From assembly GCA_964479625.1 (NCBI GenBank), contig CAYZMS010000016.1:1-64000 (forward strand): DNA of 64,000 bases. Reading direction: 5' to 3'. Source of the stretch: CAYZMS01 sp964479625. GTDB lineage: Bacteria; Bacteroidota; Bacteroidia; Chitinophagales; Saprospiraceae. Shown piece by piece: positions 52,123-61,557 of the stretch (position 1 is the stretch's first letter; the number at the start of each line of letters is the position of its first letter). The notes beneath the pieces were generated by a model, which was not told the origin of the DNA, made no database searches, and was given only the letters and a program-made list of their open reading frames with translations. The translations under genes were made by a program, and so were the position numbers.

Positions 52123-53133
52123 ATGCCAGAACAACCGAAGAACAAAACTTGCAGGCACTGCGGTGCTGATCTGCCTTCTGAAGGGGGCTCGTTTTTGCCC
52201 TGAGTGCGGGCGACCTGTCCGCCAGGGCACAGGCTCCAGTAATGTTTTCCAGGATTTTTTCCAGGAAGCCCTGAATTGGGAGTCCCGTTCATTTGCCACC
52301 CTTAAACCACTTTTTTTCGACCCGGCTTTTTGACCAATGTTCATTTCTCCGGTGGGGCCTTAGCCTACACGCCTCCGGTGCGCTTATTTTTTGTGGCTAC
52401 TTTCTTTTCCTTTACCCTGGGAGCCATTAACGACCTATTTAACAAAGGACCTGCAGTCGTTGAAGGCCCACAGCCTGTGGAAATTGCTCAAAAAAAGGCC
52501 ATTATACAACAATACCCTATGGAGACCTATTCCGATTCCCTGCTTGATTCCCTGTGGCTCAACCTGAAAATTTCCAGTACCGGTGACATACTCCTCAGCA
52601 ATGCAGACTTATACCGGGAGGCCATAGACAGCCTGGGGGTAGAAGGATTCCTGGAGCAAACCGGCTCCAGGGAAAATACCGGTGCACTTACGAATCGCAT
52701 CCTTCGTAGATCCTTGGAAAAGTGGAAAAATAATGAATGGGAACAACTAAAGACCAACTTTCAGGCTACCTTATCTCTACGACTGCTATTGTCACTACCC
52801 GTTTATGCCTTAATTTTGCAATTATTCTTTTTTCGGCAGCCCTTTTCCAGGCATTTCGTATTCTGTTTACATTTTTTGTCTTTTTTCTTTTTGTTTACGG
52901 GCATTTGCTGGTTCATTTTAAACCTGCTGATCTCGATACTCCCGGTAAACATTGCCGTTTTCGGCTTTTCATTAGTGGTGGTCTATTTCTATTTAATGCT
53001 GGCCATCCGCCGGGTGTACCACCGAAGGTGGTGGCGCAGTATAGTAGTTGCCTTTCTGGTAGCTATTCTTTTTCTGGCGATCCTGCTGATCTTTAGTGTA
53101 GTTTTCGGTCTGCTCTACATTTTATTTTTCTAG
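52123..53133 (+). pseudogene. DUF3667 membrane protein, two compensating frameshifts
   Basis: ATG at 52123 starts a zinc-ribbon (KTCRHCGADLP) that reads into TGA unless one G of the GGGGG at about 52181-52185 is dropped; then GARFCPECGRPVRQGTG follows and completes the C-x2-C pairs, going on to FQDFFQEALNWESRSFATLKPLFFDPAF. At the TTTTT near 52325-52329 one T must be added to regain the first frame as LTNVHFSGGALAYTPPVRLFFVATFFSF and the rest to 53133. The C-terminal half has four or five membrane helices. DUF3667 proteins are Bacteroidota membrane proteins of unknown role. Both slips are in homopolymers, so a sequencing error is a fair alternative. Confidence 0.8.
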
Positions 53134-53136
53134 AGG

Positions 53137-54066
53137 TTACACGACCGGGGCCCCATCGACAATGCGATCGGGATCAGCGGGAAGCTCCATTACCTCCCGG
53201 GCGCGCAATTTGCCCAGGCCTATCATGGTGGCCATGGCATTGGGCTCGAATCGCAAACCTGTTGGGTTTTGTGGGTCCAGGTCTTGCAAAGGTTCAATTA
53301 TTCGAATATCGCAATCGGTATGTTCCTTTTTGAAGTGTTGCAGTACCGTCCGGTCATTTTCCCTGACTTCATGCAAAAAAATGGAAATGGCCCGGAAGAG
53401 GACATCCAATACGCTGGTGAAAGGTTCATCTCTTCGCTCGATGGTTGCCGGGTTATTACTAAGGACGATGATCTTATTGGGCCGAGGCATAATGAAAGGG
53501 ACAAGGGCTGTGGGGACGACTTCGCGATTGCCCCCATCAACAAATTGTTCCTGTTCAATATCAATAGGCGGCATAAAAGCAGCCTGATTACTGGAGGCCA
53601 TCAGGGCATTCTTTAGGGCAGCCCAGGAGGAGATCAGGCGCTTATCATACATTCGGGAATGCGGGATGTTATCCTTGGTGCAAAAAATAGTCCGGCGACC
53701 GGTTTTCAAGCTTACCGCATTCAAACAAAGGTTAGTGGGGGAATCCATGATGTTTCTAAACCGGTGTTCCAGTACCCTGTCCAGGATTTTATTCAGGGGG
53801 TGGTTGTCGAAAATGAAAGGCCGATCGGCTAAAAAATTGCGCAGAATGTTCTGCCGGGTAATGATATCGTTCGTGTTAACAGAGGTATAGACCTGCTCCA
53901 GTGTGTCCAGGTCTCCAATAGCGGCCAGCGTTGAGATCAGGGCTCCCGAACTGGTCCCCAGGATATAGTCGAACTGATCGGTGCCTATATCGGACAAATG
54001 CCGTAAGGCGCCTACCGTAAATGCTCCTTTCGCGCCCCCGCCGCTGGTAATTAGAATAGTACTCAT
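53137..54066 (-). CDS. Patatin-like phospholipase
   Basis: A 309-residue protein with the patatin catalytic set: ITSGGGAKGAFTVGALRHL (oxyanion hole), LGTSSGALI (nucleophile Ser in G-x-S-x-G) and FVDGG (Asp of the dyad). No signal peptide, so it is cytoplasmic. Acts on phospholipid or acyl-glycerol. Cytoplasmic patatins are used as effectors in some defence systems (for example CapV), but no partner such as a nucleotide cyclase is adjacent, so a housekeeping lipase is equally possible. Confidence 0.9.
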   Translation of the reverse strand: MSTILITSGGGAKGAFTVGALRHLSDIGTDQFDYILGTSSGALISTLAAIGDLDTLEQVYTSVNTNDIITRQNILRNFLADRPFIFDNHPLNKILDRVLEHRFRNIMDSPTNLCLNAVSLKTGRRTIFCTKDNIPHSRMYDKRLISSWAALKNALMASSNQAAFMPPIDIEQEQFVDGGNREVVPTALVPFIMPRPNKIIVLSNNPATIERRDEPFTSVLDVLFRAISIFLHEVRENDRTVLQHFKKEHTDCDIRIIEPLQDLDPQNPTGLRFEPNAMATMIGLGKLRAREVMELPADPDRIVDGAPVV

Positions 54067-54075
54067 GCTTTGGCT

Positions 54076-54918
54076 TTAATTGAACAGCCGGTAGGCGATC
54101 CCGCCCACAAACAAATAATTATTTTCCCGCTCCTGCCATCCGCCCATCAATTGGAATTGAAAATTAGCCAGGTCGATCCCTGCTCCGCCTAGGGCCTGAA
54201 AAGTGTTCACTCCAAAAACATGCCCCGCTTCCGTTATGAGCTTGAGGTGGCCAATGGAGGTAAGCGGGTCGCCGAGATCTACGATCCGGTATTCTGCCCG
54301 CCCTCCGGTGTACCCGAATGCTTTGGTATCTTGGTATTGAAAACCACCGCCGACCATAAGCCGGAAGCGGCCTCCACATTGAAAATCTGAACTTCCGAAG
54401 GTATAGGAAAGGTATCCTCGTCCTAACAAAAGGAAGGATTCCTCATCTCCAAAGATATTTTTACCCCCCTGGTCAATTTCCAGGTGGATGCCAACTCCCT
54501 TACAGAATTCAGAAGACCGCCACCGCTGGTCATCCAGTTGGTTCTCGAAAAAGAGTTTCCAGCGCAATAGGTTATCTTTTTGAAAGGCATCTAATTCAAG
54601 CTCAAGGATGTGATCATTAATACAACGTTTCATGCTGCCATCTTCATCGGGGCGTACCCAGCGCCGGATCTCCCGAAACAAGCGATCCAATTCCGTTTTA
54701 CAATCGCCCTGGCAGAGCCGTTCCACCTTGTCTTGCTGGTCGGCTGCATTTACCGGACAAGATCCCAGGATACTTAATTGTTGTTGAATGGCCTGGGCAT
54801 AGGCTGATGCAGCTTGTTGGCATTCGGCTTGATTACAACAATCCTGGGCGACAGCTCTGCAAGAAAGGCTGAAGGTAAGAAGCAGTATTGCCCCCTGGAT
54901 GTAGGTATACGTTCCCAT
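54076..54918 (-). CDS. Exported protein of unknown function, possible beta-barrel
   Basis: A 280-residue protein starting at ATG 54918, which gives a signal peptide (GTYTYIQGAILLLTFSLSCRAVAQ); the frame is open further upstream but that part looks like a leader. The mature protein has a cysteine-rich start (DCCNQAECQQ, GSCPVNAADQ, LCQGDCKTEL), a helical part (QLSILGS, DRLFREIRRW) and a beta-rich second half ending FVGGIAYRLFN, which looks like outer-membrane strands. Not recognised. It lies ten bases upstream of the patatin gene on the same strand, perhaps one transcript. Confidence 0.55.
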   Translation of the reverse strand: MGTYTYIQGAILLLTFSLSCRAVAQDCCNQAECQQAASAYAQAIQQQLSILGSCPVNAADQQDKVERLCQGDCKTELDRLFREIRRWVRPDEDGSMKRCINDHILELELDAFQKDNLLRWKLFFENQLDDQRWRSSEFCKGVGIHLEIDQGGKNIFGDEESFLLLGRGYLSYTFGSSDFQCGGRFRLMVGGGFQYQDTKAFGYTGGRAEYRIVDLGDPLTSIGHLKLITEAGHVFGVNTFQALGGAGIDLANFQFQLMGGWQERENNYLFVGGIAYRLFN

Positions 54919-55136
54919 AGGGTGAGTATTAGGTGTGTTTTCCGGTAAGTTAAATATACGAATAATTTTTAATTCGGTAGCCAAAAACAAGCAATAGCGC
55001 TTGATCAGCGGGTAGGCTAACTGTTCTTGCCGAAAAGATTATGCGAGACCGTTTCAAAAACGGTGTCCATCAATGTGTAAACTTCCCCAAAAATAGGACA
55101 GTTTAAAAATGGGAAAAACCATTAAATTGAACTGCC

Positions 55137-55403
55137 ATGAAGAAGAGCAAATTCACTGAAAGTCAAATCATCAAGATTTTCAAAGAGAACGAAGCGGGCC
55201 GCAGTGCGTCGGAGATTTGCCGAGAACACGGCATCAGCCAAGGCACTTTTTACAACTGGCGTAAGAAGTACAGCGGCATGGAGGTGCAGCAACTAAAGCG
55301 GCTCAAGGAGCTGGAAGAAGAGAATAAGCAGCTCAAGCAGATGTTTGCCGATTTGAGCCTTGATCACAAGATTCTAAAAGAGATCATCGAAAAAAAGCTT
55401 TAA
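55137..55403 (+). CDS. IS3-family transposase OrfA
   Basis: An 88-residue protein: helix-turn-helix (FTESQIIKIFKENEAGRSASEICREHGISQGTFYNWRKKYSG) followed by a leucine-zipper-like coiled coil (LKRLKELEEENKQLKQMFADL, DHKILKEIIEKKL). OrfA binds the ends and, through -1 frameshifting, forms the OrfAB transposase. It is intact even though orfB is not. If expressed it could act as a repressor. Confidence 0.92.
   Translation: MKKSKFTESQIIKIFKENEAGRSASEICREHGISQGTFYNWRKKYSGMEVQQLKRLKELEEENKQLKQMFADLSLDHKILKEIIEKKL
55391..55397 (+). promoter_or_regulatory. Slippery heptamer for -1 frameshift (orfA-orfB)
   Basis: AAAAAAG in the phase A_AAA_AAG just before the orfA stop codon. OrfB is in the -1 frame relative to orfA and open across this site (EKKALKPWLKRQ), as in classical IS3 elements. 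Confidence 0.8.
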
Positions 55404-55411
55404 AGCCCTGG

Positions 55412-56284
55412 TTGAAGCGACAGTTGGTGGATGAAACGGTGCAGGAGCACGAGATCAGCATCAACAGGGCTGGTAAGCTTGTCCATTTGAGTCGTTCGGT
55501 GTATTACTATCAACCGCAGCCCAAAGAGGATGAGATGGTCGTTGAACAACTGGGCCAACTAAGTGAACGGCATCCAACACAAGGTTTTTGGAAGCTTTTC
55601 CACCGCATGCGTCTGGAAGGCTGCCAATGGAACCACAAGCGAGTTCATCGGATCTATTGTCAAATGGGGTTGAACATCCGGCGCAAGAAAAAACGCCGGC
55701 TGCCAACCCGAGTGAAAGAACCCTTGGAAATACCGCAAAGGATCAATCACACCTGGTCTATGGACTTCATGAGTGATAGTCTAGCCAGTGGTCGTAAGTT
55801 CCGGATTTTAAATGTCATGGACGACTTCAACCGGGAAGCGCTGGCCATTTAAGTGGCCATCTCCATGCCTTCTCATCGAGTTACGAGAGTACTGGAAAGG
55901 ATTTTATACTTCCGCGAAAAACCGAAGCGGATCCGGGTGGACAATGGTCCGGAGTTTCTGGTAGCCGATACGGTCAAATGGTGTGAGGAAAGAAACATTG
56001 AACTTCAATACATCCAGCCGGGAAAACCTGCCCAGAATGCATTTGTATAGCGCTTCAACGGGAGCTACCGAAAAGATATCCTGGACGCCTATTGGTTCGA
56101 TAATCTCGGACAAGTAAGGATCCTCTCTAAGGAGTGAATGGAGGATTACAACCATTACCACCCCCATGATTCTTTGGGGAATATCAGCCCGGTAGCCTAT
56201 GCTGTCCAGGCCGGCCAAGCTGAGGAGGCTCGCCTCCTCAGCTTGAACCAAAGTGCTTTAGAAAATTCTGTTTATAATCTGTCC
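55412..56284 (+). pseudogene. IS3-family transposase OrfB (DDE integrase), three in-frame stops
   Basis: The rve-type integrase frame is complete in length but holds TAA at 55850-55852 (after EALAI; GAA expected), TAG at 56048-56050 and TGA near 56135-56137 (TGG expected). First catalytic Asp is in HTWSMDFMSD, second in RVDNGPEFL. The third catalytic residue, Glu in NAFVERFNGSYR, is itself the TAG (GAG to TAG). The tail reads MEDYNHYHPHDSLGNISPVAYA. The transposase cannot be active. Confidence 0.9.
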
Positions 56285-56356
56285 TAAACAAGGTAAGTTT
56301 ACAATAAACAAAATCCGGTTCCTGGAGTTTTATAGCCTTTTACCAACGGATACAAG

Positions 56357-58717
56357 ATGAATAACCGCTCTTTTATATTGTGGAGCTTGCTATCGATGAC
56401 CACTCTAGTTCAGGCCCAGAACGGAAACCTATCCGGCCTAGTTACCGATAGGGTTACCGGGGAGCCGCTGATCGGAGCGACCATTCGCCTGGAAGGGACG
56501 ACATTGGGAACGGCCACCGATTTTGAGGGCCGCTATATGATCACCAATATTCCACCAAAAACCTACAATATTACCGCTTCCTTTGTCGGTTACCAGTCCG
56601 TTACGCAGTTCAACCTGGTCATCCGGTCGGCGGGAAATATAGACGTCAATTTCGAATTGGAAGAAAATACCACCATCCTTGGCGAAGTAGTGGTGAAGCC
56701 CAACCCTTTCGAAAAGGAGAGCAATACCCCGCTTTCGATCCAAAAGCTGAGCCAGGAAGAGATTGCCGCCTATCCCGGTGGGAATAACGATATTGCCAAG
56801 GTCGTGCAGTCGCTGCCGGGGGTGTCGGGCTCTGTGGGTGGTTTCCGGAACGATGTCATCATTCGGGGAGGGGCGCCCAACGAAAATGTCTACTTTCTGG
56901 ACGATATTGAGATCCCCAATATCAATCACTTTGCCACACAAGGAAGCGCCGGCGGACCGGTTGGTTTGCTGAATGTTTCCTTTTTCGAAAATGTTACGCT
57001 TTCTGCCAGTGCCTTTGGTGCCCAATACGACAATGTCCTTTCCGGTGTTCTTCAATTCGACCAACGCAATGGAAATGCCCGGGAATTTGCTGGCAACCTG
57101 AGGGTCAGTTCCAGTGAAGCTGCCCTAACCCTGGAAGGTCCCCTTTTCAAAGGAGAACAGGAGACTGCCAAAACCACTTACCTCGTCTCTGCCCGGCGGT
57201 CTTATCTGCAATTGTTATTCGACCTCATTGGACTTCCCTTTCTGCCTGATTACTGGGACTATCAATACAAGATCAACCACCAGATTGACGATTACAACGA
57301 AATTTATATTACCGGAGTGGGTTCGATAGACGACTTTGCCGTCAATGAACTCGATGAATTCGATCCCGAACAACAAGCCCAGCAAGACCAGGTCCCCGTG
57401 ATCAACCAACGAACCAATGCCATCGGCATTAGCTGGAAACGCCGATTTAAGGACAATACCGGTTACCTGCGGGCCACCCTTAGCAATAATTTTCTCCTCA
57501 ACGAATTCGAACAGTACGAGGATAATGTGGCGCAAACCGGCCTCTTTTTTAGCAATGATTCCCGCGAGGAGGAAACCCGTTTGCGATTGACCGTCAACAA
57601 ACTGACCGGCCAATGGAGCAACAGTTTTGGTTTGGTGGGCATACGGGCTTCGTACCAGAACAATACGGAGGATCTGGTGAATGATATCCGGTTCAACTCG
57701 AACCTGGCGTTTTACCGCTATGGGCTTTTTGCTCAGACTTCCCGGCGATTGCTGGACGATCGCCTGGGTTTAAGCCTCGGCCTTCGGATGGATGGCAACT
57801 CTTTCACCGAAGGGGGCAATGACCTCCTGGCGACCCTGAGCCCGCGTCTGGCCCTGTCCTATCGCCTGACCCCCGCTGGCGACTGGACTCTTAATGGCTC
57901 CATCGGGCGTTATTATAAAATTTTGCCTTACACTACTTTGGGCTTCCAGGACAACGACGGTTGCTTTGTCAACGAAGGGGGTTCCTACATCAAAAGCGAT
58001 CACGCGGTGCTGGGCTTGGAATATTTACTGAGCCCTGCCGCTCGGCTCACCGTGGAAGGGTTCTACAAGCGCTACGACGATTATCCGGTTTCTGTGCTAG
58101 ACAGTGTTTCCCTCGCCAATAAGGGCGGCGACTTCGAAGTCTTAGGCAGTGAAGCTATTGAAAGCGCAGGGGAAGGCCGAACTTATGGGATCGAACTTTT
58201 ATTCCAGCAAAAATTCACCGGTCGTTTCTACGCCATTGCTGCCCTCACCTTTTACGCCAGTGAATTTACCGGTTTCGAAGGGGAATTCAAACCGGCGGTA
58301 TGGGACAACCAGGTACTCGTTTCCCTGCTGGGCGGTTACAAATTCGGCAACAACTGGGAGATTAGCGGCCGCTATCGTTTACTGGGCCCTGCCCCTTTTG
58401 CCCCTGTTGACCAGGAAGCCACCCTGGTCAATTACCCGGCTGTTGTTCTCGACTATTCCAGCCTGGGCGAAGAACGCCTAGATGCGTTCAACCAGCTCGA
58501 TATCCGGGTCGATAAAAAATGGAGTTTTCCAAACTTTAGCCTCGACCTATTCCTGGACGTACAGAACGTATTGGCGCAGGCCGCCCCCGAGCCCCCAGCC
58601 TACGGGCTTGATCGGGATGAGAATGGGGAGGTCATCCAGCCGGAGCAATTGGTGCAGGTGAACAGCATGATCGAAGGAGAGATCCTGCCTTCCATTGGGA
58701 TTGTGGTGAATTTCTAG
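56357..58717 (+). CDS. TonB-dependent receptor with carboxypeptidase-like regulatory domain
   Basis: A 786-residue outer-membrane receptor. Signal peptide (ILWSLLSMTTLVQAQ), then the CarboxypepD_reg-like domain (LSGLVTDRVTGEPLIGATIRLEGTTLGTATDFEGRYMI), plug domain (SLPGVSGSVGGFRNDVIIRGGAPNENVYFLDDIEIPN) and a beta-barrel ending in NSMIEGEILPSIGIVVNF. It lacks SusC-like features in the plug and has no SusD partner, so an iron, cofactor or peptide ligand is more likely than a glycan. It sits just right of the IS3 element, which may have displaced its original promoter. Confidence 0.93.
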   Translation: MNNRSFILWSLLSMTTLVQAQNGNLSGLVTDRVTGEPLIGATIRLEGTTLGTATDFEGRYMITNIPPKTYNITASFVGYQSVTQFNLVIRSAGNIDVNFELEENTTILGEVVVKPNPFEKESNTPLSIQKLSQEEIAAYPGGNNDIAKVVQSLPGVSGSVGGFRNDVIIRGGAPNENVYFLDDIEIPNINHFATQGSAGGPVGLLNVSFFENVTLSASAFGAQYDNVLSGVLQFDQRNGNAREFAGNLRVSSSEAALTLEGPLFKGEQETAKTTYLVSARRSYLQLLFDLIGLPFLPDYWDYQYKINHQIDDYNEIYITGVGSIDDFAVNELDEFDPEQQAQQDQVPVINQRTNAIGISWKRRFKDNTGYLRATLSNNFLLNEFEQYEDNVAQTGLFFSNDSREEETRLRLTVNKLTGQWSNSFGLVGIRASYQNNTEDLVNDIRFNSNLAFYRYGLFAQTSRRLLDDRLGLSLGLRMDGNSFTEGGNDLLATLSPRLALSYRLTPAGDWTLNGSIGRYYKILPYTTLGFQDNDGCFVNEGGSYIKSDHAVLGLEYLLSPAARLTVEGFYKRYDDYPVSVLDSVSLANKGGDFEVLGSEAIESAGEGRTYGIELLFQQKFTGRFYAIAALTFYASEFTGFEGEFKPAVWDNQVLVSLLGGYKFGNNWEISGRYRLLGPAPFAPVDQEATLVNYPAVVLDYSSLGEERLDAFNQLDIRVDKKWSFPNFSLDLFLDVQNVLAQAAPEPPAYGLDRDENGEVIQPEQLVQVNSMIEGEILPSIGIVVNF

Positions 58718-58834
58718 GAAAAATTCCGGAACACTAGATACGCCGCCGCACCAATTACCATCAAGGCCTCCGGTCTGTGGGTTATATCTGCTTTAAAAAT
58801 TGGGTGGTATCTCCCCCAACCCCTTAACGCTTCA

Positions 58835-60697
58835 TCAAAGGTCGGCCAGGTTCTTGACGAAGCCGTTGACTCCCTGGGCCTCCATGCGATCATGCAGCTG
58901 TCGGGCGTCCTGTATCTTCTTGAAGGCCCCGACGATGATCTTGTAAAGGGTAGCTGCTCCTGAACCGGAGGTGTGGACATAGACCGGATGTCCGAATTGA
59001 CGTTTAAAGCGGTTGGCCAGGTCCATTACATTGTCGAAACTGGAGAAAGCACCTGCCTGTACCCCCCAGCCGCTGCGGGGTTTTTCGGTAACATCCACCT
59101 GAAACAGTCCGCCGGAACTGCTACTGCCGGTTCCCACTCCAGTGGAGGGGCTGCTGCTGTGCTTTCGGCGCAGGGCTTCCGCAACCGCCCGGTCGGCATT
59201 GACACGCCCAAAGCCGTATCTTCGGGAATGCCCATTGAAGTATTCGGCAGGTTGGCCGATCTTGTCGGCGGTCTGTTGCAGTATTTCCTTCACTTCCCTC
59301 GCGGAAAGCGCGGGATTAGCTGAAAGCAGGAGGGCGCACACGCCGGCTACAATAGGAGTCGCTCCGGAAGTGCCCCCGAAATGCATATAATTGTTGCCCC
59401 GGTTCCGGCCATCTACCCAATATTTGAATTCGCCCTGCTGCCGGTGGTCTCCTGGATCCCACCAGGCGCGGGCTGCAATGAGGGGCCAGTGACCATTGGA
59501 TGGAGCACAAACATCAACTTCCATCCCTTCGTTGGAGTAGGCGGCATGCTGGTCAAGACTGGTAGACGCCGCCACACCGATCACATCCGGGTGGGCCGCA
59601 TAAAAATTCACCTGATTCTGGCCATCGTTACCCACTGCGTACAAAATTATACAGCCCTTCCCATTCCGCCCCTGACGGGCAGCCCTGGCAATGGCACTTT
59701 CCTTGACGCTGTTCAGTCGGTTGATGGGGTCGATCGACCCCCAACTGCAACTAATTATATCCGCACCATTGTTGATACAATAATCGAACATCAACTCGGT
59801 ATCCCTGCTGGCAAAGGATGTTCCGCTGATGGGCATAAACCGGGCATTGGGAGCTACACCGACCATGCCATTTCCATTTTGCCCGGCAAGAGCCAGACTG
59901 GCAACCGGAGTTCCGTGTACATATCGGCCGTCCCCCTGGACCACCTGATTGGAATTATTCCAGATATCGAAAGGTCGGAAGACCTTTGACCTCAGGTCGG
60001 GATGGGTTAGGTCAAAGCCGTTGTCAATGACCGCTATGGTCACTGAAGCAGAGCCAAAATCCCCCAGCCGGTTCCAGGCATCCACCACTTTGGCGTCAGC
60101 CCCGGGCTGCATCCTTACGGAGGCATCAGGAACGAAACCGAAATTGCGCAAACTCCATTGCTGGTTCATTAGGTGGTCTGTCGGACTGGCTACGTCATAG
60201 TTATCCAGGAAGGTATCAAAGTCGGGCTCCGCCAGGCGCACCATGGAAATAGCAGTAAGCGCCTGGGCGATTTTGATAGGATTGGGCGATTGCGCTGTTA
60301 CCCGGACTACGATTTCGGTATCTGACCTTCGACCTATCAATTCCAGTGCAAATTCATCCATCACTACCGATTGCTCCTCTTTGCTCACACCCGGTTCGAA
60401 ATAGAGGTATAGGTCTCCGGTAGGGACTATAGGCCGGTCGGAGCCTTCCGCATAATAGGCGTGGGTGCCTACCTTCACTTCCTGCCTGGCCCGGATCTCA
60501 TCCAGGCGTTCGTCCAGCCTTCCTCCATCCTCCAGTTCTACCAACTGGAAACCTCCCAGGTAAGGACACCATTCTTTGCTTAGGAAATCGAGCTTTTCTC
60601 CCTTCAGCCCTTCTCGCAGCCGTATACCCGCCAGTTTTTTGCTTTTCCGCAGGCGTAGGGGCCCCTTTTCGGTTTGTATGTGATAGGTTTTACTCAT
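58835..60697 (-). CDS. S8 subtilisin-like peptidase with C-terminal SPOR domain
   Basis: A 620-residue protein starting at ATG 60697 (nine codons after an in-frame ATG; MSKTYHIQTEKG looks like the true start). An N-terminal region (1-170) may act as a prodomain, followed by a subtilase domain with Asp225 in AVIDNGFDLTHPDL, His261 in YVHGTPVA and Ser444 in GGTSGATPIVAGV. A Ser/Gly linker (512-532) leads to a SPOR domain (GWGVQAGAFSSFDNVMDLANRF, LYKIIVGAF, NGFVKNL), which binds denuded peptidoglycan. There is no signal peptide, which is odd for a SPOR protein; an unusual export route or a cytoplasmic role must be considered. Confidence 0.88.
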   Translation of the reverse strand: MSKTYHIQTEKGPLRLRKSKKLAGIRLREGLKGEKLDFLSKEWCPYLGGFQLVELEDGGRLDERLDEIRARQEVKVGTHAYYAEGSDRPIVPTGDLYLYFEPGVSKEEQSVVMDEFALELIGRRSDTEIVVRVTAQSPNPIKIAQALTAISMVRLAEPDFDTFLDNYDVASPTDHLMNQQWSLRNFGFVPDASVRMQPGADAKVVDAWNRLGDFGSASVTIAVIDNGFDLTHPDLRSKVFRPFDIWNNSNQVVQGDGRYVHGTPVASLALAGQNGNGMVGVAPNARFMPISGTSFASRDTELMFDYCINNGADIISCSWGSIDPINRLNSVKESAIARAARQGRNGKGCIILYAVGNDGQNQVNFYAAHPDVIGVAASTSLDQHAAYSNEGMEVDVCAPSNGHWPLIAARAWWDPGDHRQQGEFKYWVDGRNRGNNYMHFGGTSGATPIVAGVCALLLSANPALSAREVKEILQQTADKIGQPAEYFNGHSRRYGFGRVNADRAVAEALRRKHSSSPSTGVGTGSSSSGGLFQVDVTEKPRSGWGVQAGAFSSFDNVMDLANRFKRQFGHPVYVHTSGSGAATLYKIIVGAFKKIQDARQLHDRMEAQGVNGFVKNLADL

Positions 60698-60807
60698 ATG
60701 CAAAGGTGTTGAAAAGTACAAGATAGGAAAAGAATGGGTTTTGGGGATGATGCTCTTTCAAAACAACAAATTCTCCATTAATATCCACTGATCCATGGTT
60801 TCCTTTA

Positions 60808-60847
60808 AATAAAAAAGGGCTGCTTCCCTTTGCGGAAGCAGCCCTTT
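60808..60847 (-). terminator. Terminator of the sigma factor gene
   Basis: AAAGGGCTGCTTCC (60814-60827) and GGAAGCAGCCCTTT (60834-60847) form a perfect 14-bp stem; the minus strand continues as TTTATTTAAAGG. It lies 19 nt after the sigma factor stop codon. Confidence 0.85.
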
Positions 60848-60866
60848 GCTTAAATGAGTATGCTTG

Positions 60867-61391
60867 TTAAGCCCGTTCCTTGTGCAGGCTGTGATACATT
60901 TTCTGCAACTTTTTCCTGGCGAAAAATATACGGCTTTTGATCGTTCCGAGGGGGGATTCCAGCTCTTCCGCGATCTCTTCATATTTGTAGCCTTCGTAGG
61001 CCATCATGAAGGGGCGCTTGAAGTCGTCCGGTAATTTTTCTACCAGGCCGTGAAGTTCTCCAAATTCGACATTCGACTCGCCGTCGTTAACCACGGTCTT
61101 ATCGCCGGAATTCAGGTAGTAATTGTTCGGAGTTTGGTCGATGATCATGTTGCGCCTCACCTTCTTTCGATAATTATTGATGAAGATGTTTCGCATGATG
61201 GTCACCGCCCAGGCCTTAAAATTGGTGCCCTGTTTATATTTGTCCGCATTGGTAATGATACGAACGGCGGTGTCTTGATACAGGTCTTCCGCATCCGAGG
61301 TGTTTCCCGTTAATTTCAGCGAGAAAGCACGCAACGAGCTACTAACCCCTTCCAGTTGCTCCTCGATTTGATTTTGTATTGTGTAGACCAT
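60867..61391 (-). CDS. ECF-type RNA polymerase sigma factor
   Basis: A 174-residue sigma-70 family protein with region 2 (FSLKLTGNTSDAEDLYQDTAVRIITNADKYKQGTNFKAWAVTIMRNIFINNYRKKVRR) and region 4 (LPDDFKRPFMMAYEGYKYEEIAEELESPLGTIKSRIFFARKKLQKM). No anti-sigma gene is adjacent. The role is unknown, but ECF factors usually answer envelope or stress signals. Its promoter (61474-61505) is of the main housekeeping type, and a perfect CRP-like site lies upstream (61558-61579). Confidence 0.95.
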   Translation of the reverse strand: MVYTIQNQIEEQLEGVSSSLRAFSLKLTGNTSDAEDLYQDTAVRIITNADKYKQGTNFKAWAVTIMRNIFINNYRKKVRRNMIIDQTPNNYYLNSGDKTVVNDGESNVEFGELHGLVEKLPDDFKRPFMMAYEGYKYEEIAEELESPLGTIKSRIFFARKKLQKMYHSLHKERA

Positions 61392-61473
61392 AAAGTGGGT
61401 GATTTTATTGCTGACTAAAACAAGGTCGCTTTAAAGTCCGCAACCGTTGCATGGGTCTTGTAATTCTTTTTTA

Positions 61474-61505
61474 CAAAAATAAGTGTTTAGACATCTAAAT
61501 GCAAA
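61474..61505 (-). promoter_or_regulatory. Bacteroidota-type promoter of the sigma factor gene
   Basis: On the minus strand TTTG (61505-61502), a 20-nt spacer and TATTTTTG (61481-61474) match the TTTG/TANNTTTG consensus. The inferred start near 61467 gives a leader of about 75 nt. Confidence 0.65.
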
Positions 61506-61557
61506 TAATATTAGCATCCCAGGCCGGTATTCGTCCAAACTGTAACGGTATTGACAG

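Larger units (their letters stand above)
55076..56303 (+). mobile_element. IS3-family insertion sequence, inactive
   Basis: About 1228 bp. The left end starts TGTAAACTTCCCC and carries TAGGACAG; the right end reversed starts TGTAAACTTACC and carries TTTAGGACAG, so imperfect terminal inverted repeats of about 25 bp are present. Inside are orfA, a slippery heptamer, and orfB broken by three stops. No 3-4 bp target duplication is obvious (ATG on the left, ATA on the right), consistent with an old insertion. Confidence 0.88.

Noticed and set aside
53137..54066. CBASS-type defence system built on the patatin
   Set aside because: No nucleotide cyclase (CD-NTase) or other CBASS partner is adjacent.
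56357..58717. SusC of a polysaccharide utilisation locus
   Set aside because: No SusD homologue or glycosidase genes are adjacent and the length is below that of SusC.
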